This document shows positions 27,452 through 36,986 of a DNA stretch of 64,000 bases, one piece after another; position 1 is the first letter of the stretch, and each line of letters opens with the position of its first letter. The stretch spans positions 2,798,501 to 2,862,500 of the forward strand of contig NZ_CP063203.1 in NCBI RefSeq assembly GCF_019904255.1. The letters run 5' to 3'. The stretch is from Marixanthomonas sp. SCSIO 43207. GTDB lineage: Bacteria > Bacteroidota > Bacteroidia > Flavobacteriales > Flavobacteriaceae. The notes under the pieces are model-generated. The model ran no database searches. It had not been told where the DNA came from and saw nothing but the letters and a program-made list of their open reading frames with translations. Position numbers and translations under genes: made by a program.

Positions 27452-28144
27452 TTATTGTTTTCTTTTAGTTTCAACCCAAACATTATACATTGGGGTATCT
27501 GGTGCAAAAGGGTTTACTCCTGTAACACCATTACCTAGCATAGACTTGGGTACTTCGACTACTACTGAGAGTACGTTTGTACCTGCAAATGTATCAACAC
27601 CGGGATCGTTAAAACCATCTGGCGCAGAACCTGCTAAAACACTATTATACTGGTCAAAATCAAAGAAAAAAGGATCTTCTCTTGGTCCTGCAAAAAACTT
27701 CATTCCATTTTGTTCTGAAGTTATAACGTCATCGTCGGCATTTGATATGGTTACTTTTCCGCTCAAGGCTGCAGTGATTATTTCACTATCCAAACCAGTA
27801 GAAAGAGGTTGTGCAGGCCCAAAGAAAAACATAGTGTCTTTTCTTTTAATAGCTTGAATAACCAAATCTTCTACAAGGTCATTATCGTTGTCAATATTAA
27901 TTTCAATTAATACGTTTTCATCAAATTCAGCTTCATTTGTATTTTCAGGGGTTATAAGGCCTTGAACATTGGTTACAAAAACTAAATTATTGGTATTTTC
28001 ACCTTGAAATGCATAAAAATCTGCAATATCAGATTTTGTACCTTCTACAGCAGGCGCATCAATATGATCTGCAGAGACTAAGAATATAGAAAGCACTACC
28101 AATCCTATTCCGCCAATTGCTGCAAAAATTTTCGTTTTTTTCAT
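27452..28144 (-). CDS. DUF4331 family protein
   Basis: The 230-residue protein has an N-terminal signal anchor or signal peptide (about 1-26) followed by the family hallmark SADHIDAPAVEGTKSDIADFYAFQ, then beta-strand rich segments including FVTNVQGLITPENT, FFFGPAQPLSTG and FFAGPREDPFFFDFDQYN. DUF4331 has no proven biochemical role. It is the first gene of a three-gene minus-strand unit and has a 12-bp direct repeat in its upstream region. Proximity to an ECF sigma/anti-sigma pair suggests it belongs to that sigma factor's regulon. Confidence 0.88.
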   Translation of the reverse strand: MKKTKIFAAIGGIGLVVLSIFLVSADHIDAPAVEGTKSDIADFYAFQGENTNNLVFVTNVQGLITPENTNEAEFDENVLIEINIDNDNDLVEDLVIQAIKRKDTMFFFGPAQPLSTGLDSEIITAALSGKVTISNADDDVITSEQNGMKFFAGPREDPFFFDFDQYNSVLAGSAPDGFNDPGVDTFAGTNVLSVVVEVPKSMLGNGVTGVNPFAPDTPMYNVWVETKRKQ

Positions 28145-28174
28145 AATTGTTTTTTATCGATTAATTTAAGTTCT

Positions 28175-28203
28175 ATTACATTTACGCCTAAATTACATTT
28201 ACG
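28175..28203 (-). repeat. 12-bp perfect direct repeat in the DUF4331 promoter region
   Basis: Two copies of CGTAAATGTAAT (28192-28203 and 28175-28186, minus-strand reading) are spaced by 5 bases, giving a 17-base period. The proximal copy ends 30 bases before the DUF4331 start codon, which is the place for a core promoter or operator. I infer a binding site for a regulator or alternative sigma factor. Confidence 0.7.
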
Positions 28204-28272
28204 GATTTAGGACGGCTGTTAATATTGTGTTAATGTAATGTTTTAAAGGGAAAAATGCTAAAAAAATAAAAA

Positions 28273-29493
28273 ATGAACCCTTCAGCAAGCGGTTGGATTA
28301 CAAAATTTATACATCAATATTCTTCTGATGAAGCAACTTCTAGCTTTTCTTCTTACAAAACATATTATCAAAGCCTTAAAGAATCTGGTTTTATTTATGG
28401 TGTTCCGGTAAAAGGTTTAACCACTCAACAACTAAGCAAGTTAAGCTTTACAAAAGAAGAATTTGCAAAAGTAAACTTACTGCATTCCTTGTTTTTGGTT
28501 TATGAAACTGAAAAAAAACAGCCTATTAACCACAATACCATTGCTACCATTGTTTCATTTTACAAACAACTTGAAAAACACAGAAAAAATTGGTTTACCC
28601 GTTTTTCGGTATCAAATTCAAAAGAAGCAACGCTTGAAAAAATTCTTACAGCACGTTTACAAGATCAAAATTTTATAACAAAAAAAGATGCCGCTTCACT
28701 ATTGACCTACGCACTTTTATTTACAGATGTGTTGATGTTTAAAAAGTTTTTAAATGAAACAAAAAACATAAAAACTGAAGCTCAAATACTTGAAAAAAAC
28801 TTAATTACTTGCTGTTTTCTTGCGCTACAAGCTAAGAAGCAAAAAAACAAGTATGATATTCTTTTAATTGAACTGTTTGAGTCTTCTTCAGAATATTTTG
28901 AAAAAAACATTCCTTTGGATGAGATTACATCGTTGGAAAGTATTGGTTATTTTGAGGATAATGATTATTTAACCAAACAGTTTCTCTTAGATCTATGCTG
29001 TCTGGCTGTTTGGGATGATAGAGAAATAGACACCGCAGAGCATCAATTTTTGCAACAACTAGCTATTGTGCTTCAACTTTCAGAAGGAGATGTTCAAAAA
29101 AACTTGACAGATTTAAAAAACTTCTCGTCATCACATTCAAAAAAAATTAAACTTTTTGAGTATGAACATCCTGTAAAACAGTTTTATCGGCAATCTGCTG
29201 CTACAGTAAAGTTACTTATACTTCGTAACAAAAAAAGACTGCAACAAGAACTGGAAGAAAGTGGTGAGTTGGTAATTCTTCTTGGTCAATCAACCGTTAG
29301 AGATCTTTCAGTAGAAGAAAAACAAAAAGTGAAATCGCAACTATTAGACATTTGTAAAAGTATTCCTTCTCTTACCATATTTTTATTACCTGGAGGGACG
29401 GTGCTACTACCGTTATTAATAAAATTTATTCCAAAACTACTACCCTCTTCTTTTAATGAAAATAGAATTGATGTAAAAAAGCTGAAGAAATAA
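28273..29493 (+). CDS. LETM1-related biofilm-associated protein
   Basis: The 406-residue protein is soluble for most of its length, with helical segments, and ends in the hydrophobic LETM1-like segment IFLLPGGTVLLPLLIKFIPKLLPSSF (about 369-394). This combination is that of the flavobacterial proteins named LETM1-related biofilm-associated protein. The mid-region with CLAVWDDREIDTAEHQFLQQLA (about 240-260) resembles a TerB-like helical domain. The eukaryotic LETM1 is a mitochondrial ion-exchange protein; the bacterial role is unclear. The start at ATG 28273 follows an AAAAATAAAAA leader. Confidence 0.8.
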   Translation: MNPSASGWITKFIHQYSSDEATSSFSSYKTYYQSLKESGFIYGVPVKGLTTQQLSKLSFTKEEFAKVNLLHSLFLVYETEKKQPINHNTIATIVSFYKQLEKHRKNWFTRFSVSNSKEATLEKILTARLQDQNFITKKDAASLLTYALLFTDVLMFKKFLNETKNIKTEAQILEKNLITCCFLALQAKKQKNKYDILLIELFESSSEYFEKNIPLDEITSLESIGYFEDNDYLTKQFLLDLCCLAVWDDREIDTAEHQFLQQLAIVLQLSEGDVQKNLTDLKNFSSSHSKKIKLFEYEHPVKQFYRQSAATVKLLILRNKKRLQQELEESGELVILLGQSTVRDLSVEEKQKVKSQLLDICKSIPSLTIFLLPGGTVLLPLLIKFIPKLLPSSFNENRIDVKKLKK

Positions 29494-29519
29494 TACGTTC
29501 ACTTAAGCGCATAAAAAAT

Positions 29520-29613
29520 GGCAAGCTACCTACATCACACCGCTACGACCGTGTACCCTTGCTGCGTTCCCGCCCTGGGGGATTAAACAGGAGCTGGTTG
29601 TGTAGGACTTGCC
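29520..29613 (-). ncRNA. ffs: Signal recognition particle RNA, small bacterial type
   Basis: On the minus strand the sequence holds the conserved SRP domain IV apical part as read in Bacteroidota, CAGGGCGGGAACGCAGCAAG with GGTA following, closed by the CCTGTTTAA segment, and an outer stem GGCAAG/CTTGCC (29608-29613 with 29520-29525). A T-run follows the closing stem. The RNA pairs with Ffh to direct co-translational membrane insertion. A good promoter precedes it. Ends are approximate to a few bases. Confidence 0.9.
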
Positions 29614-29617
29614 GCTG

Positions 29618-29647
29618 CAAAGATACGTAGTTTTCCATATTTAACAA
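29618..29647 (-). promoter_or_regulatory. Promoter of the SRP RNA gene (TTG-19-TATCTTTG)
   Basis: On the minus strand TTG (29645-29647) and a perfect TATCTTTG (29618-29625) are 19 bases apart, and the predicted start of transcription falls at the first base of the SRP outer stem. This is the clearest complete promoter in the window. Confidence 0.75.
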
Positions 29648-29702
29648 TGGTTTTTAACGACGATTTTTTACTTTTACTCAGTATTAAAACACAACTTATA
29701 AA

Positions 29703-30758
29703 ATGAAGATATCTAAGTTATTCGTTGCTATCCTTTTAGCCTGTTTCATAACTTCCTGCGGAAACAATCCCGAAGCAGAAAAAAACCCATTTTCTATTCA
29801 AATTAAAGAAGCTAAAAAAGCATACAAACCCTCGGACAATCTCATAGCTTCAATAACAAGTAAAAGTGCAGCTGAAATTGACTCTGTTGTATATTCACTG
29901 CGCAATGAAAAAGTGGGTGTTTCAGAAAAAAATAGAGAACAAACCATTTCTTTAAAAAACAGAAAATTAGGCAAGCAACAACTTCAGGCCATTGTACATT
30001 CAGATGGAGATTCTTTTACAGTTAACAAGGAGATTTTAATCCTATCAGAAACAAAACCAGAGCTTTATACTTATAAAGTTTTAGAAACCTATCCACACGA
30101 TAGCAACGCTTTTACTCAGGGTCTTGAGTTTGAAGGAGACACCTTATATGAAAGTACAGGAAAACGAGGTGAATCTACGCTTAGAAAGACCAACTACAAA
30201 ACAGGAGAAGTTTTACAACAAGTAAACCTAGATAATAAATATTTTGGTGAAGGATTAACTATCAAGAACGATAAAATTTACCAACTTACATGGCAGGCAA
30301 ACACTGGGTTTATTTATGATAAAAATACACTTGAACGCACGGGAAGCTTTGTATATAATCATAGTAAAGAAGGATGGGGATTGTGTCACAACGACTCAAC
30401 AATTTTTAAAAGCGATGGTACAGAAAAAATATGGATGCTCAACCCAGAAAATCTATCAGAGCAAGGACATATAGAATTGTACACACATTCTAGCCGAATA
30501 CCTAAAGTGAATGAACTTGAATGGGTTGAAGGAAAAATTTATGCAAATGTCTGGGAGCGGTCTTCTATCGCAATTGTAAATCCAGAAAATGGAGCAATTG
30601 AAGGTGTTATTGACCTCAGCGGATTGAAAGAAAAAGTAACCCAAACACCTCAAGTAAACGTACTTAATGGTATAGCATACAAAGGAGAAAAAGACATTCT
30701 GTACGTTACCGGAAAGTATTGGGATAAGCTTTTTAAAATTCAAATTATAAAAAAGTAA
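29703..30758 (+). CDS. Glutaminyl-peptide cyclotransferase, lipoprotein
   Basis: The 351-residue protein has a lipoprotein signal (FITSC, Cys at about 19), an Ig-like N-terminal region (about 30-120) and a five-bladed propeller of plant/bacterial-type glutamine cyclotransferase (about 125-350). Diagnostic pieces are YPHDSNAFTQGLEFEGDTLYESTGKRGES, FGEGLTIKNDKIYQLTW, EGWGLCHN and VNELEWVEGKIYANVW. It converts N-terminal glutamine of exported proteins to pyroglutamate. This suits Bacteroidota, whose signal peptidase sites often leave Gln at position +1. Confidence 0.93.
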   Translation: MKISKLFVAILLACFITSCGNNPEAEKNPFSIQIKEAKKAYKPSDNLIASITSKSAAEIDSVVYSLRNEKVGVSEKNREQTISLKNRKLGKQQLQAIVHSDGDSFTVNKEILILSETKPELYTYKVLETYPHDSNAFTQGLEFEGDTLYESTGKRGESTLRKTNYKTGEVLQQVNLDNKYFGEGLTIKNDKIYQLTWQANTGFIYDKNTLERTGSFVYNHSKEGWGLCHNDSTIFKSDGTEKIWMLNPENLSEQGHIELYTHSSRIPKVNELEWVEGKIYANVWERSSIAIVNPENGAIEGVIDLSGLKEKVTQTPQVNVLNGIAYKGEKDILYVTGKYWDKLFKIQIIKK

Positions 30759-30768
30759 TATCATCCCG

Positions 30769-31575
30769 ATGGAAAAGTACATTTCAAGTCTTCAAAACCC
30801 ATTAATCAAACAATTTGCTTTGCTTCAGGAGAAATCTCGTGAACGCAAAAAAACAGGATTGTTTACCATTGAAGGACAACGCGAAATTACATTAGCCATA
30901 AAAGGAAACTGTATCATAAAGACTGTTTTATTCTCTTCAGAAATAATTGCAGAAGAAGATTTGTACGTATTAAAAGACCTTAGTGATACTGAAACTGATT
31001 TTGTAGAAATATCAACCGAAGTCTACGACAAACTTGCTTACCGAAATTCAACCGAAGGAATCTTGGCTATAGCAAAAAGCAATGAGCATAGTTTAGAAAA
31101 TTTTACTCTATCATCAAAAAATCCGCTTATTTTGGTGGCAGAAGCTACTGAAAAACCAGGAAACATAGGTGCTCTTCTTCGTACTGCAGACGCTGCAAAT
31201 CTTGATGGCGTAATCATTGCAGATATGAAAACAGATATTTACAATCCAAACATTATACGTAGCAGTGTAGGTTGTGTATTTACCAACAACATTGCAACAG
31301 GATCTACTTCAGAAATTATTGCATTTTTAAAAGAAAGTAATATTACTATGTATTGCGCTGCTTTACAATCTTCTACTCCTTATTACACTCAAGATTATAA
31401 AGAAGGTTGTGCTATAGTTGTTGGCACTGAAGCAACAGGACTTTCAAAAGAATGGCTACAACACAGTAATCAAAATATCATAATCCCAATGCAAGGCGAA
31501 ATTGACAGTATGAACGTTTCTGTAGCAGCGGGAATTCTTATCTTTGAAGCCAAAAGACAACGGGGCTTTAACTAA
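30769..31575 (+). CDS. TrmH/SpoU-family RNA methyltransferase
   Basis: The 268-residue protein has an N-terminal RNA-binding-like subdomain (about 1-105) and a SPOUT knot (about 110-265). Knot motifs are visible as AEATEKPGNIGALLRTADAA, VGTEATGLSKEW and IPMQGEIDSMNVSVAAGILIFEA. Family members transfer a methyl group to 2'-O-ribose in rRNA or tRNA. The position modified cannot be told from sequence. It starts 10 bases after the glutaminyl cyclase gene and probably shares its transcript. Confidence 0.92.
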   Translation: MEKYISSLQNPLIKQFALLQEKSRERKKTGLFTIEGQREITLAIKGNCIIKTVLFSSEIIAEEDLYVLKDLSDTETDFVEISTEVYDKLAYRNSTEGILAIAKSNEHSLENFTLSSKNPLILVAEATEKPGNIGALLRTADAANLDGVIIADMKTDIYNPNIIRSSVGCVFTNNIATGSTSEIIAFLKESNITMYCAALQSSTPYYTQDYKEGCAIVVGTEATGLSKEWLQHSNQNIIIPMQGEIDSMNVSVAAGILIFEAKRQRGFN

Positions 31576-31595
31576 CTGTTTCTACTCTTCTATTT

Positions 31596-32834
31596 ATGAC
31601 GCCACAGACTGTATTTTACATTATTATAGCAATTATTGTTATTAACTTTATTGTTGATCAGATTCTAGATTTTTTAAATGCAAAGCACTTTAACGATGCA
31701 TTACCTGAAGAAATTGAAGATGTTTATGATAAAACCGAATACAAAAAGTCACAGGCATATAAAAAAGAAAAATATAGGTTTGGGGTGATAACATCGGTTG
31801 TTTCTATTATAGGAACATTGCTTTTTTTCTTCCTTGATGGTTTTGCGTATGTCGATGCCATTGCTCGTTCTATAACTGATAATGAAATAGGAGTTGCATT
31901 ACTTTTCTTCGGAATTATTTTATTTGCCAGTGATATTATTATGATGCCTTTTGGGTATTACAACACGTTTGTAATTGAAGAAAAATATGGATTCAATAAA
32001 ACCTCAAAAACAACCTTTATTCTTGACAAATTGAAAGGTTGGCTTATGATGGCTATAATTGGTGGTCTTTTGTTAAGTGCTATTATATGGTTTTATCAAA
32101 CTACCGGAAGTTACTTTTGGCTTTATGCTTGGGCCGTTATCACTGTATTTTCATTGTTTATAAATTTATTTTACGCTCGGCTTATTGTTCCACTATTTAA
32201 CAAACAAACCCCATTAGAAGAAGGAAGCTTACGGTCAAAAATTGAAACCTATGCAACAAAAGTTGGGTTTACATTAGACAAAATTTTCGTCATTGATGGT
32301 TCAAAAAGAAGTACAAAAGCAAATGCTTATTTTTCTGGTTTTGGAAGAGAAAAAAGAATCACCCTTTTCGATACTTTATTAAACGATCTTGAAGAAGATG
32401 AAATAGTTGCTGTATTAGCACACGAGGTAGGACACTATAAAAAAAACCACATCATTATAAATTTAATTGCTTCTATAGTAACAACCGGATTTACGCTTTG
32501 GTTGTTATCGCTTTTTATTGGTAGCCCCTTACTTTCTGAAGCATTAAACGTTACACAACCATCTTTTCACATAGGCCTAATTGCATTTGGTATTTTATAC
32601 ACACCCGTATCTGAAGTTACCGGTTTAATCATGAATTATTTATCAAGAGCCTTTGAATATCAAGCAGACACCTATGCAAAAAATACATTTAATGCATTAC
32701 CTCTTATTTCAGCATTAAAAAAACTATCAAAAAACAGTTTAAGCAATCTTACACCACATCCTGCATATGTTTTTGTTCACTACTCACACCCTACATTATT
32801 AGAACGATTAAGAAGTTTAAAAAGAGGAAAATGA
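31596..32834 (+). CDS. M48 (Ste24-like) membrane metallopeptidase
   Basis: The 412-residue protein has several membrane spans (about 5-22, 65-85, 100-115, 150-165, 175-195, 285-310, 325-345) and the zinc motif HEVGH at residues 276-280. The third ligand region SRAFEYQADTYA follows at about 350. This is the layout of CAAX protease 1/Ste24. Bacteria have no prenylated CAAX proteins, so it more likely works in membrane protein quality control. It is encoded downstream of the SPOUT methyltransferase. Confidence 0.92.
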   Translation: MTPQTVFYIIIAIIVINFIVDQILDFLNAKHFNDALPEEIEDVYDKTEYKKSQAYKKEKYRFGVITSVVSIIGTLLFFFLDGFAYVDAIARSITDNEIGVALLFFGIILFASDIIMMPFGYYNTFVIEEKYGFNKTSKTTFILDKLKGWLMMAIIGGLLLSAIIWFYQTTGSYFWLYAWAVITVFSLFINLFYARLIVPLFNKQTPLEEGSLRSKIETYATKVGFTLDKIFVIDGSKRSTKANAYFSGFGREKRITLFDTLLNDLEEDEIVAVLAHEVGHYKKNHIIINLIASIVTTGFTLWLLSLFIGSPLLSEALNVTQPSFHIGLIAFGILYTPVSEVTGLIMNYLSRAFEYQADTYAKNTFNALPLISALKKLSKNSLSNLTPHPAYVFVHYSHPTLLERLRSLKRGK

Positions 32835-32870
32835 TTTTAAGTATGCTTGATTTTCATTAATTTTAAAGCA

Positions 32871-34664
32871 ATGAAACAAAACATACACTTCCTCACCTCT
32901 TTATTCATACTACTCTTTTTCGGAAATTTAAATATTTCTGCACAATCTGAGCAAGACTCTGTCAAACCGGTTGATGAAAGTAAACTACCCAGCAAAAAAC
33001 GCGTAATAGAAGATAGCGCCTATTTTGCCTCAAACCCCTTTACAGATTATAATGAAGCTTATTACCAAGTAAACCGCCTTAATGATCAAGTGGGATTACC
33101 ACCTAAAGGGTTCAACTTAAGAACACCGCAAGCCGCTCTTGAGCATTTTGTGTTAAAGTCTAGAAGCGGAAAATACGATGAAGCTTTATTTGCTTTAAAC
33201 TTAAATTTACTTCCGCAGAACACAAGCAAAGAAGACGCAGCCATTCTAGCCGAAAAGCTATACTTTGTAATTAACCAAAGAGTAAACATTGACTGGGATG
33301 CGCTTTCAGACCGTCCAGATGGTCAAATTGATATTAGTACTACAACCAACCAAGCAATTGCCGGAAAACCAAGACGAAGTGTAGTTTTTGGTGAAGTACA
33401 ATTGGGAGAACGAGATATTGTTATGCGAGTGCAGCGTATACGATATAAAGAGTATGGCGCTTTATGGCTTATATCTGCAAATACGGTAGAGAATATTGAA
33501 GATTTATACCAAGAATACGGCCCTAGAAAGTTGGACAAAATGATGCCTGAATGGTCTAGAGTACATTTTTTAGGATTTCAAGTTTGGAAGTTTTTAGGTA
33601 TTGCCCTTTTACTGGTAATGGCTTGGTTTTTTGGAAAGTTGGTTACTTATTTGCTTAGAAAAATTCTTAGAAAGTCAAAAAGAAACTGGATAAAACACAT
33701 TGCAAATAAACTTGCAAAACCTGCCGGTATTCTTTTTGGCACCTTGTTTTTTTACATCTTACTGGATAACTTAATTTCTTTATCGGGAGGATTTGCAAAT
33801 ATCGTTTATACCACGTTGATTGTTTTAATTATTGGATCTATCACATGGTTCATTACTCGATTTGTAGATTATTTGATGACTTATATCGCTGAGAATAAAA
33901 TTGGCGATGTTTCAGAAGAAGAAAATGAAGAAGCGCGTAAAATGCTTACCTATATTTCGGTTGCGCGGCGTATTGTAACCTTTCTTGTGGTAGTAATTGG
34001 AGGTTATATTATTATTTCACAATTTAGAGCCTTAGAAAAAGTAGGAATTTCATTATTAGCATCTGCCGGGGTGGCAACTGTAATACTTGGTATTGCAGCC
34101 CAAAACACCTTGGGTAATATTTTTGCCGGCCTTCAAATTGCAATTACAAAACCGGTACGAGTAGGTGACACAGTGATAATTAACGATGACTGGGGCAATG
34201 TTGAAGAAATAGGGTTTACCTATATGGTTGTAAGAACGTGGGACTTAAGACGCCTTGTAGTACCCTTAAAATATGTGATTTCAAATATTTTTGAAAACTG
34301 GTCTATGACTAGTTCACATCAAATAAGACCTATTATTTTGTATGCAGATTATAGGGTTGATGTATCAAAAATACGTTCAGAATTTGAAAAGTTACTTAAA
34401 AACGAAGACGATTGGGATCAAGAAAACCCTGCGGTTGTTGAAGTAGTAGATATGACTGAAGAATCGGTTAAACTGAGAGCATTATGTAGCGCCAAAGACG
34501 CAAAAACAACTTGGCAACTGCATTGCAGCCTTCGTGAAAAGCTCGTTGCCTATATTTCTCAATTAGAAGATGGTATCTATCTTTCAAGAACACGTGTGGA
34601 TATTTCAACACCACCACATGAGAAAGATTATACAGACAAATCAACTTCAGGAAAAAAGGAATAA
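32871..34664 (+). CDS. Mechanosensitive ion channel (MscS family) with signal peptide
   Basis: From ATG 32871 the 597-residue protein has a signal peptide ending ISAQ, a periplasmic domain (about 25-235), membrane spans (about 240-260, 285-310, 315-335, 365-385) and the pore helix plus beta domain of MscS (AGVATVILGIAAQNTLGNIFAG, PVRVGDTVII, VEEIGFTYMVVRTWDLRRLVVPL). This larger MscS type has an extra N-terminal envelope domain. It should open on membrane tension to release solutes. A longer frame to 32847 adds only eight residues before the signal peptide. Confidence 0.92.
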   Translation: MKQNIHFLTSLFILLFFGNLNISAQSEQDSVKPVDESKLPSKKRVIEDSAYFASNPFTDYNEAYYQVNRLNDQVGLPPKGFNLRTPQAALEHFVLKSRSGKYDEALFALNLNLLPQNTSKEDAAILAEKLYFVINQRVNIDWDALSDRPDGQIDISTTTNQAIAGKPRRSVVFGEVQLGERDIVMRVQRIRYKEYGALWLISANTVENIEDLYQEYGPRKLDKMMPEWSRVHFLGFQVWKFLGIALLLVMAWFFGKLVTYLLRKILRKSKRNWIKHIANKLAKPAGILFGTLFFYILLDNLISLSGGFANIVYTTLIVLIIGSITWFITRFVDYLMTYIAENKIGDVSEEENEEARKMLTYISVARRIVTFLVVVIGGYIIISQFRALEKVGISLLASAGVATVILGIAAQNTLGNIFAGLQIAITKPVRVGDTVIINDDWGNVEEIGFTYMVVRTWDLRRLVVPLKYVISNIFENWSMTSSHQIRPIILYADYRVDVSKIRSEFEKLLKNEDDWDQENPAVVEVVDMTEESVKLRALCSAKDAKTTWQLHCSLREKLVAYISQLEDGIYLSRTRVDISTPPHEKDYTDKSTSGKKE

Positions 34665-34756
34665 CTTTCTTATTTTGTAATTACAATTCATTTCAATAAT
34701 AAAGAAATGGCGGGATTTTTGTTGTCTAATACTTAAGGAAATCGTACATTTAATTT

Positions 34757-36961
34757 ATGACTGAAGCAGTTTTAGAAGCCGAAAAAAAACAACTCGCCAA
34801 AGAATATAAAAAGCTTCTGAAAATTAGTTATCGAACGCTTACCGCGGAAGATAAAAAATTAATAAGAAGTGCTTTTGATGTGGCCGTTGACGCTCACAAA
34901 GATCAACGTCGCAAAAGTGGTGAGGCATATATATTTCACCCAATAGCAGTTGCAAAAATTGTTGCTTCTGAAATTGGGCTGGACGCAACTTCTATTGCCG
35001 CTGCCCTACTTCACGACGTTGTTGAAGATACAGAATACACCCTTACAGATCTTGAGCAGTTATTTGGTGAAACCGTGGCTCGCATAGTAGACGGCTTGAC
35101 CAAAATATCCAAAATGCCGTATGATAAAGATGTCTCTTTACAAGCAGAAAATTTCAGAAAAATGCTGCTCACCCTTAATGAAGACATTAGAGTAATTATC
35201 ATAAAAATTGCAGACCGTTTGCACAATATGCAAACGATGGATAGTATGCCGGCGCACAAGCAAGTAAAAATCGCTTCAGAAACCTTATATATCTATGCCC
35301 CAATGGCACACCGCATAGGTCTTTATAACATTAAAACCGAACTGGAAGACCTTGGCTTAAAATATACCGAGCCCGATGTTTATGAAGACATTCACAGTAA
35401 AATAAAAGATAGTAAAGAGGAGCAAGACGCCTACATAGAAACTTTTTCAAATATTTTAAAAGAGTCACTAGATGCCGAGAACCTTAATTATGATATAAAA
35501 GGAAGACCAAAATCTATCTTTTCTATTCGCAGAAAAATGATTGCTCAAAATGTAAGTTTTGAAGAAGTCTATGATAAGTTTGCTGTAAGAATTATTTATA
35601 AAAGTGATTTAGAAAACGAAAAATTCTTAGCTTGGAAAATATATTCAATTGTTACAGACCACTTTAGACCCAACCCAATGCGCCTTAGAGATTGGATTTC
35701 TTCTCCAAAATCTACCGGTTATGAAGCTCTTCACATAACCGTAATGGGACCTAAAGGAAGATGGGTAGAGGTGCAAATACGTAGCGAGCGTATGAATGAA
35801 ATTGCTGAAAAAGGCTACGCAGCACACTATAAATATAAAACCAAAGAGAAAGATGATGGCGGTCTAGACAACTGGTTAAACAAACTTCAAGAAACATTAG
35901 AAAATTCTGAAATAAGCGCTGTAGATTTTGTTGAAGAGTTTAAACTGAATCTGTATGCCAAAGAGATATTTGTCTTTACACCAAAAGGTGATTTATTTTC
36001 ACTACCAAAAGGTTCAACTGCACTAGACTTTGCTTTTCAAGTACATACCGAGGTTGGTATGCACACCAGAGGAACAAAAGTAAATGGTAAACTAGTTCCC
36101 TTAAGTCACGTTTTAAAAAGTGGTGATCAAGTAGAAGTTATAACTTCAGAAAAAAGTAAGCCTTCCGCAAACTGGTTAGATTATGTTACCACAGGTAGAG
36201 CTAGGTCAAAGGTTAAATCATCATTAAAAGAGGAGAAAAAACGATTAGCTGAAGAAGGTAAAATTATACTAGCTAGAAAGTTAAAGTCTTTAAAGATAAC
36301 GCTAGACGAAAAAACTATCAATCAACTAGTTGTGTTCTTTAAAGTTAACACCAGTCTAGACTTATTTTATCGGGTAGGCGCAGGGATTATTGACAATCAA
36401 AAACTAAAAGACTTTGCCTCTTCAAGAAGCAATGCGTTTGTTAATTTCTTTAAAAACAAAATTAGAAAACCAGACAAACCACAAGATGTAAACAAAGATG
36501 AAATTACCGAAAAGTATGATCAATTAGTTTTTGGTAAAGAAGAAGAAAAACTGGACTATAAAATGGCAAATTGTTGCAATCCTATTCCAGGAGATGAAGT
36601 TTTTGGTTTTGTCACCGTCAATGATGGTATAAAAGTGCATAAAAAAAACTGTCCCAATGCTTTACAATTGCAAAGCAACTTTAACTATCGCATTATGCCC
36701 GCTAAGTGGATAGACTCTACTCAGCGTGAATTTAAAGCAAAATTAATCATATCTGGTATTGATGCAGTAGGACTGGTAAACAACGTTACAAAGCTTATTT
36801 CAAACAATTTGAATATAGACATGAAAGGCGTACATTTTGATAGTGACGATGGCGTTTTTAATGGTCGTGTAACCGTTGTTGTAAAAAATAAAAATGTACT
36901 AGATAACTTAGTTATGAAGCTAAAAAAAATTAACGGTATAGATAAAGTGAAACGAGTTTAA
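34757..36961 (+). CDS. Bifunctional (p)ppGpp synthetase/hydrolase (RelA/SpoT)
   Basis: The 734-residue protein contains the HD hydrolase domain with HDVVED at residues 86-91, the synthetase domain (about 240-375, with [13 protein letters not shown] and [20 protein letters not shown]), a TGS domain (about 395-460, [21 protein letters not shown]), a linker domain with [13 protein letters not shown] (about 607-620) and a C-terminal ACT domain. Both catalytic parts look intact, as for a Rel-type single enzyme. It controls the stringent response. It is followed by fur-like and purA genes at 25 and 6 bases. Confidence 0.95.
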   Translation: MTEAVLEAEKKQLAKEYKKLLKISYRTLTAEDKKLIRSAFDVAVDAHKDQRRKSGEAYIFHPIAVAKIVASEIGLDATSIAAALLHDVVEDTEYTLTDLEQLFGETVARIVDGLTKISKMPYDKDVSLQAENFRKMLLTLNEDIRVIIIKIADRLHNMQTMDSMPAHKQVKIASETLYIYAPMAHRIGLYNIKTELEDLGLKYTEPDVYEDIHSKIKDSKEEQDAYIETFSNILKESLDAENLNYDIKGRPKSIFSIRRKMIAQNVSFEEVYDKFAVRIIYKSDLENEKFLAWKIYSIVTDHFRPNPMRLRDWISSPKSTGYEALHITVMGPKGRWVEVQIRSERMNEIAEKGYAAHYKYKTKEKDDGGLDNWLNKLQETLENSEISAVDFVEEFKLNLYAKEIFVFTPKGDLFSLPKGSTALDFAFQVHTEVGMHTRGTKVNGKLVPLSHVLKSGDQVEVITSEKSKPSANWLDYVTTGRARSKVKSSLKEEKKRLAEEGKIILARKLKSLKITLDEKTINQLVVFFKVNTSLDLFYRVGAGIIDNQKLKDFASSRSNAFVNFFKNKIRKPDKPQDVNKDEITEKYDQLVFGKEEEKLDYKMANCCNPIPGDEVFGFVTVNDGIKVHKKNCPNALQLQSNFNYRIMPAKWIDSTQREFKAKLIISGIDAVGLVNNVTKLISNNLNIDMKGVHFDSDDGVFNGRVTVVVKNKNVLDNLVMKLKKINGIDKVKRV

Positions 36962-36986
36962 AAATAAGTACCTTTGCACCTTTATT

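Noticed and set aside
26781-28144. The two DUF4331 genes as one gene split by a frameshift
   Set aside because: Each half has its own start codon and export signal, with 23 bases between them, so they are separate genes.
34722-34752. TTG-20-TACATTTA promoter before relA/spoT
   Set aside because: The -7-like box is only four bases from the ATG and lacks the final G, so the match is weak; the gene may use another promoter.
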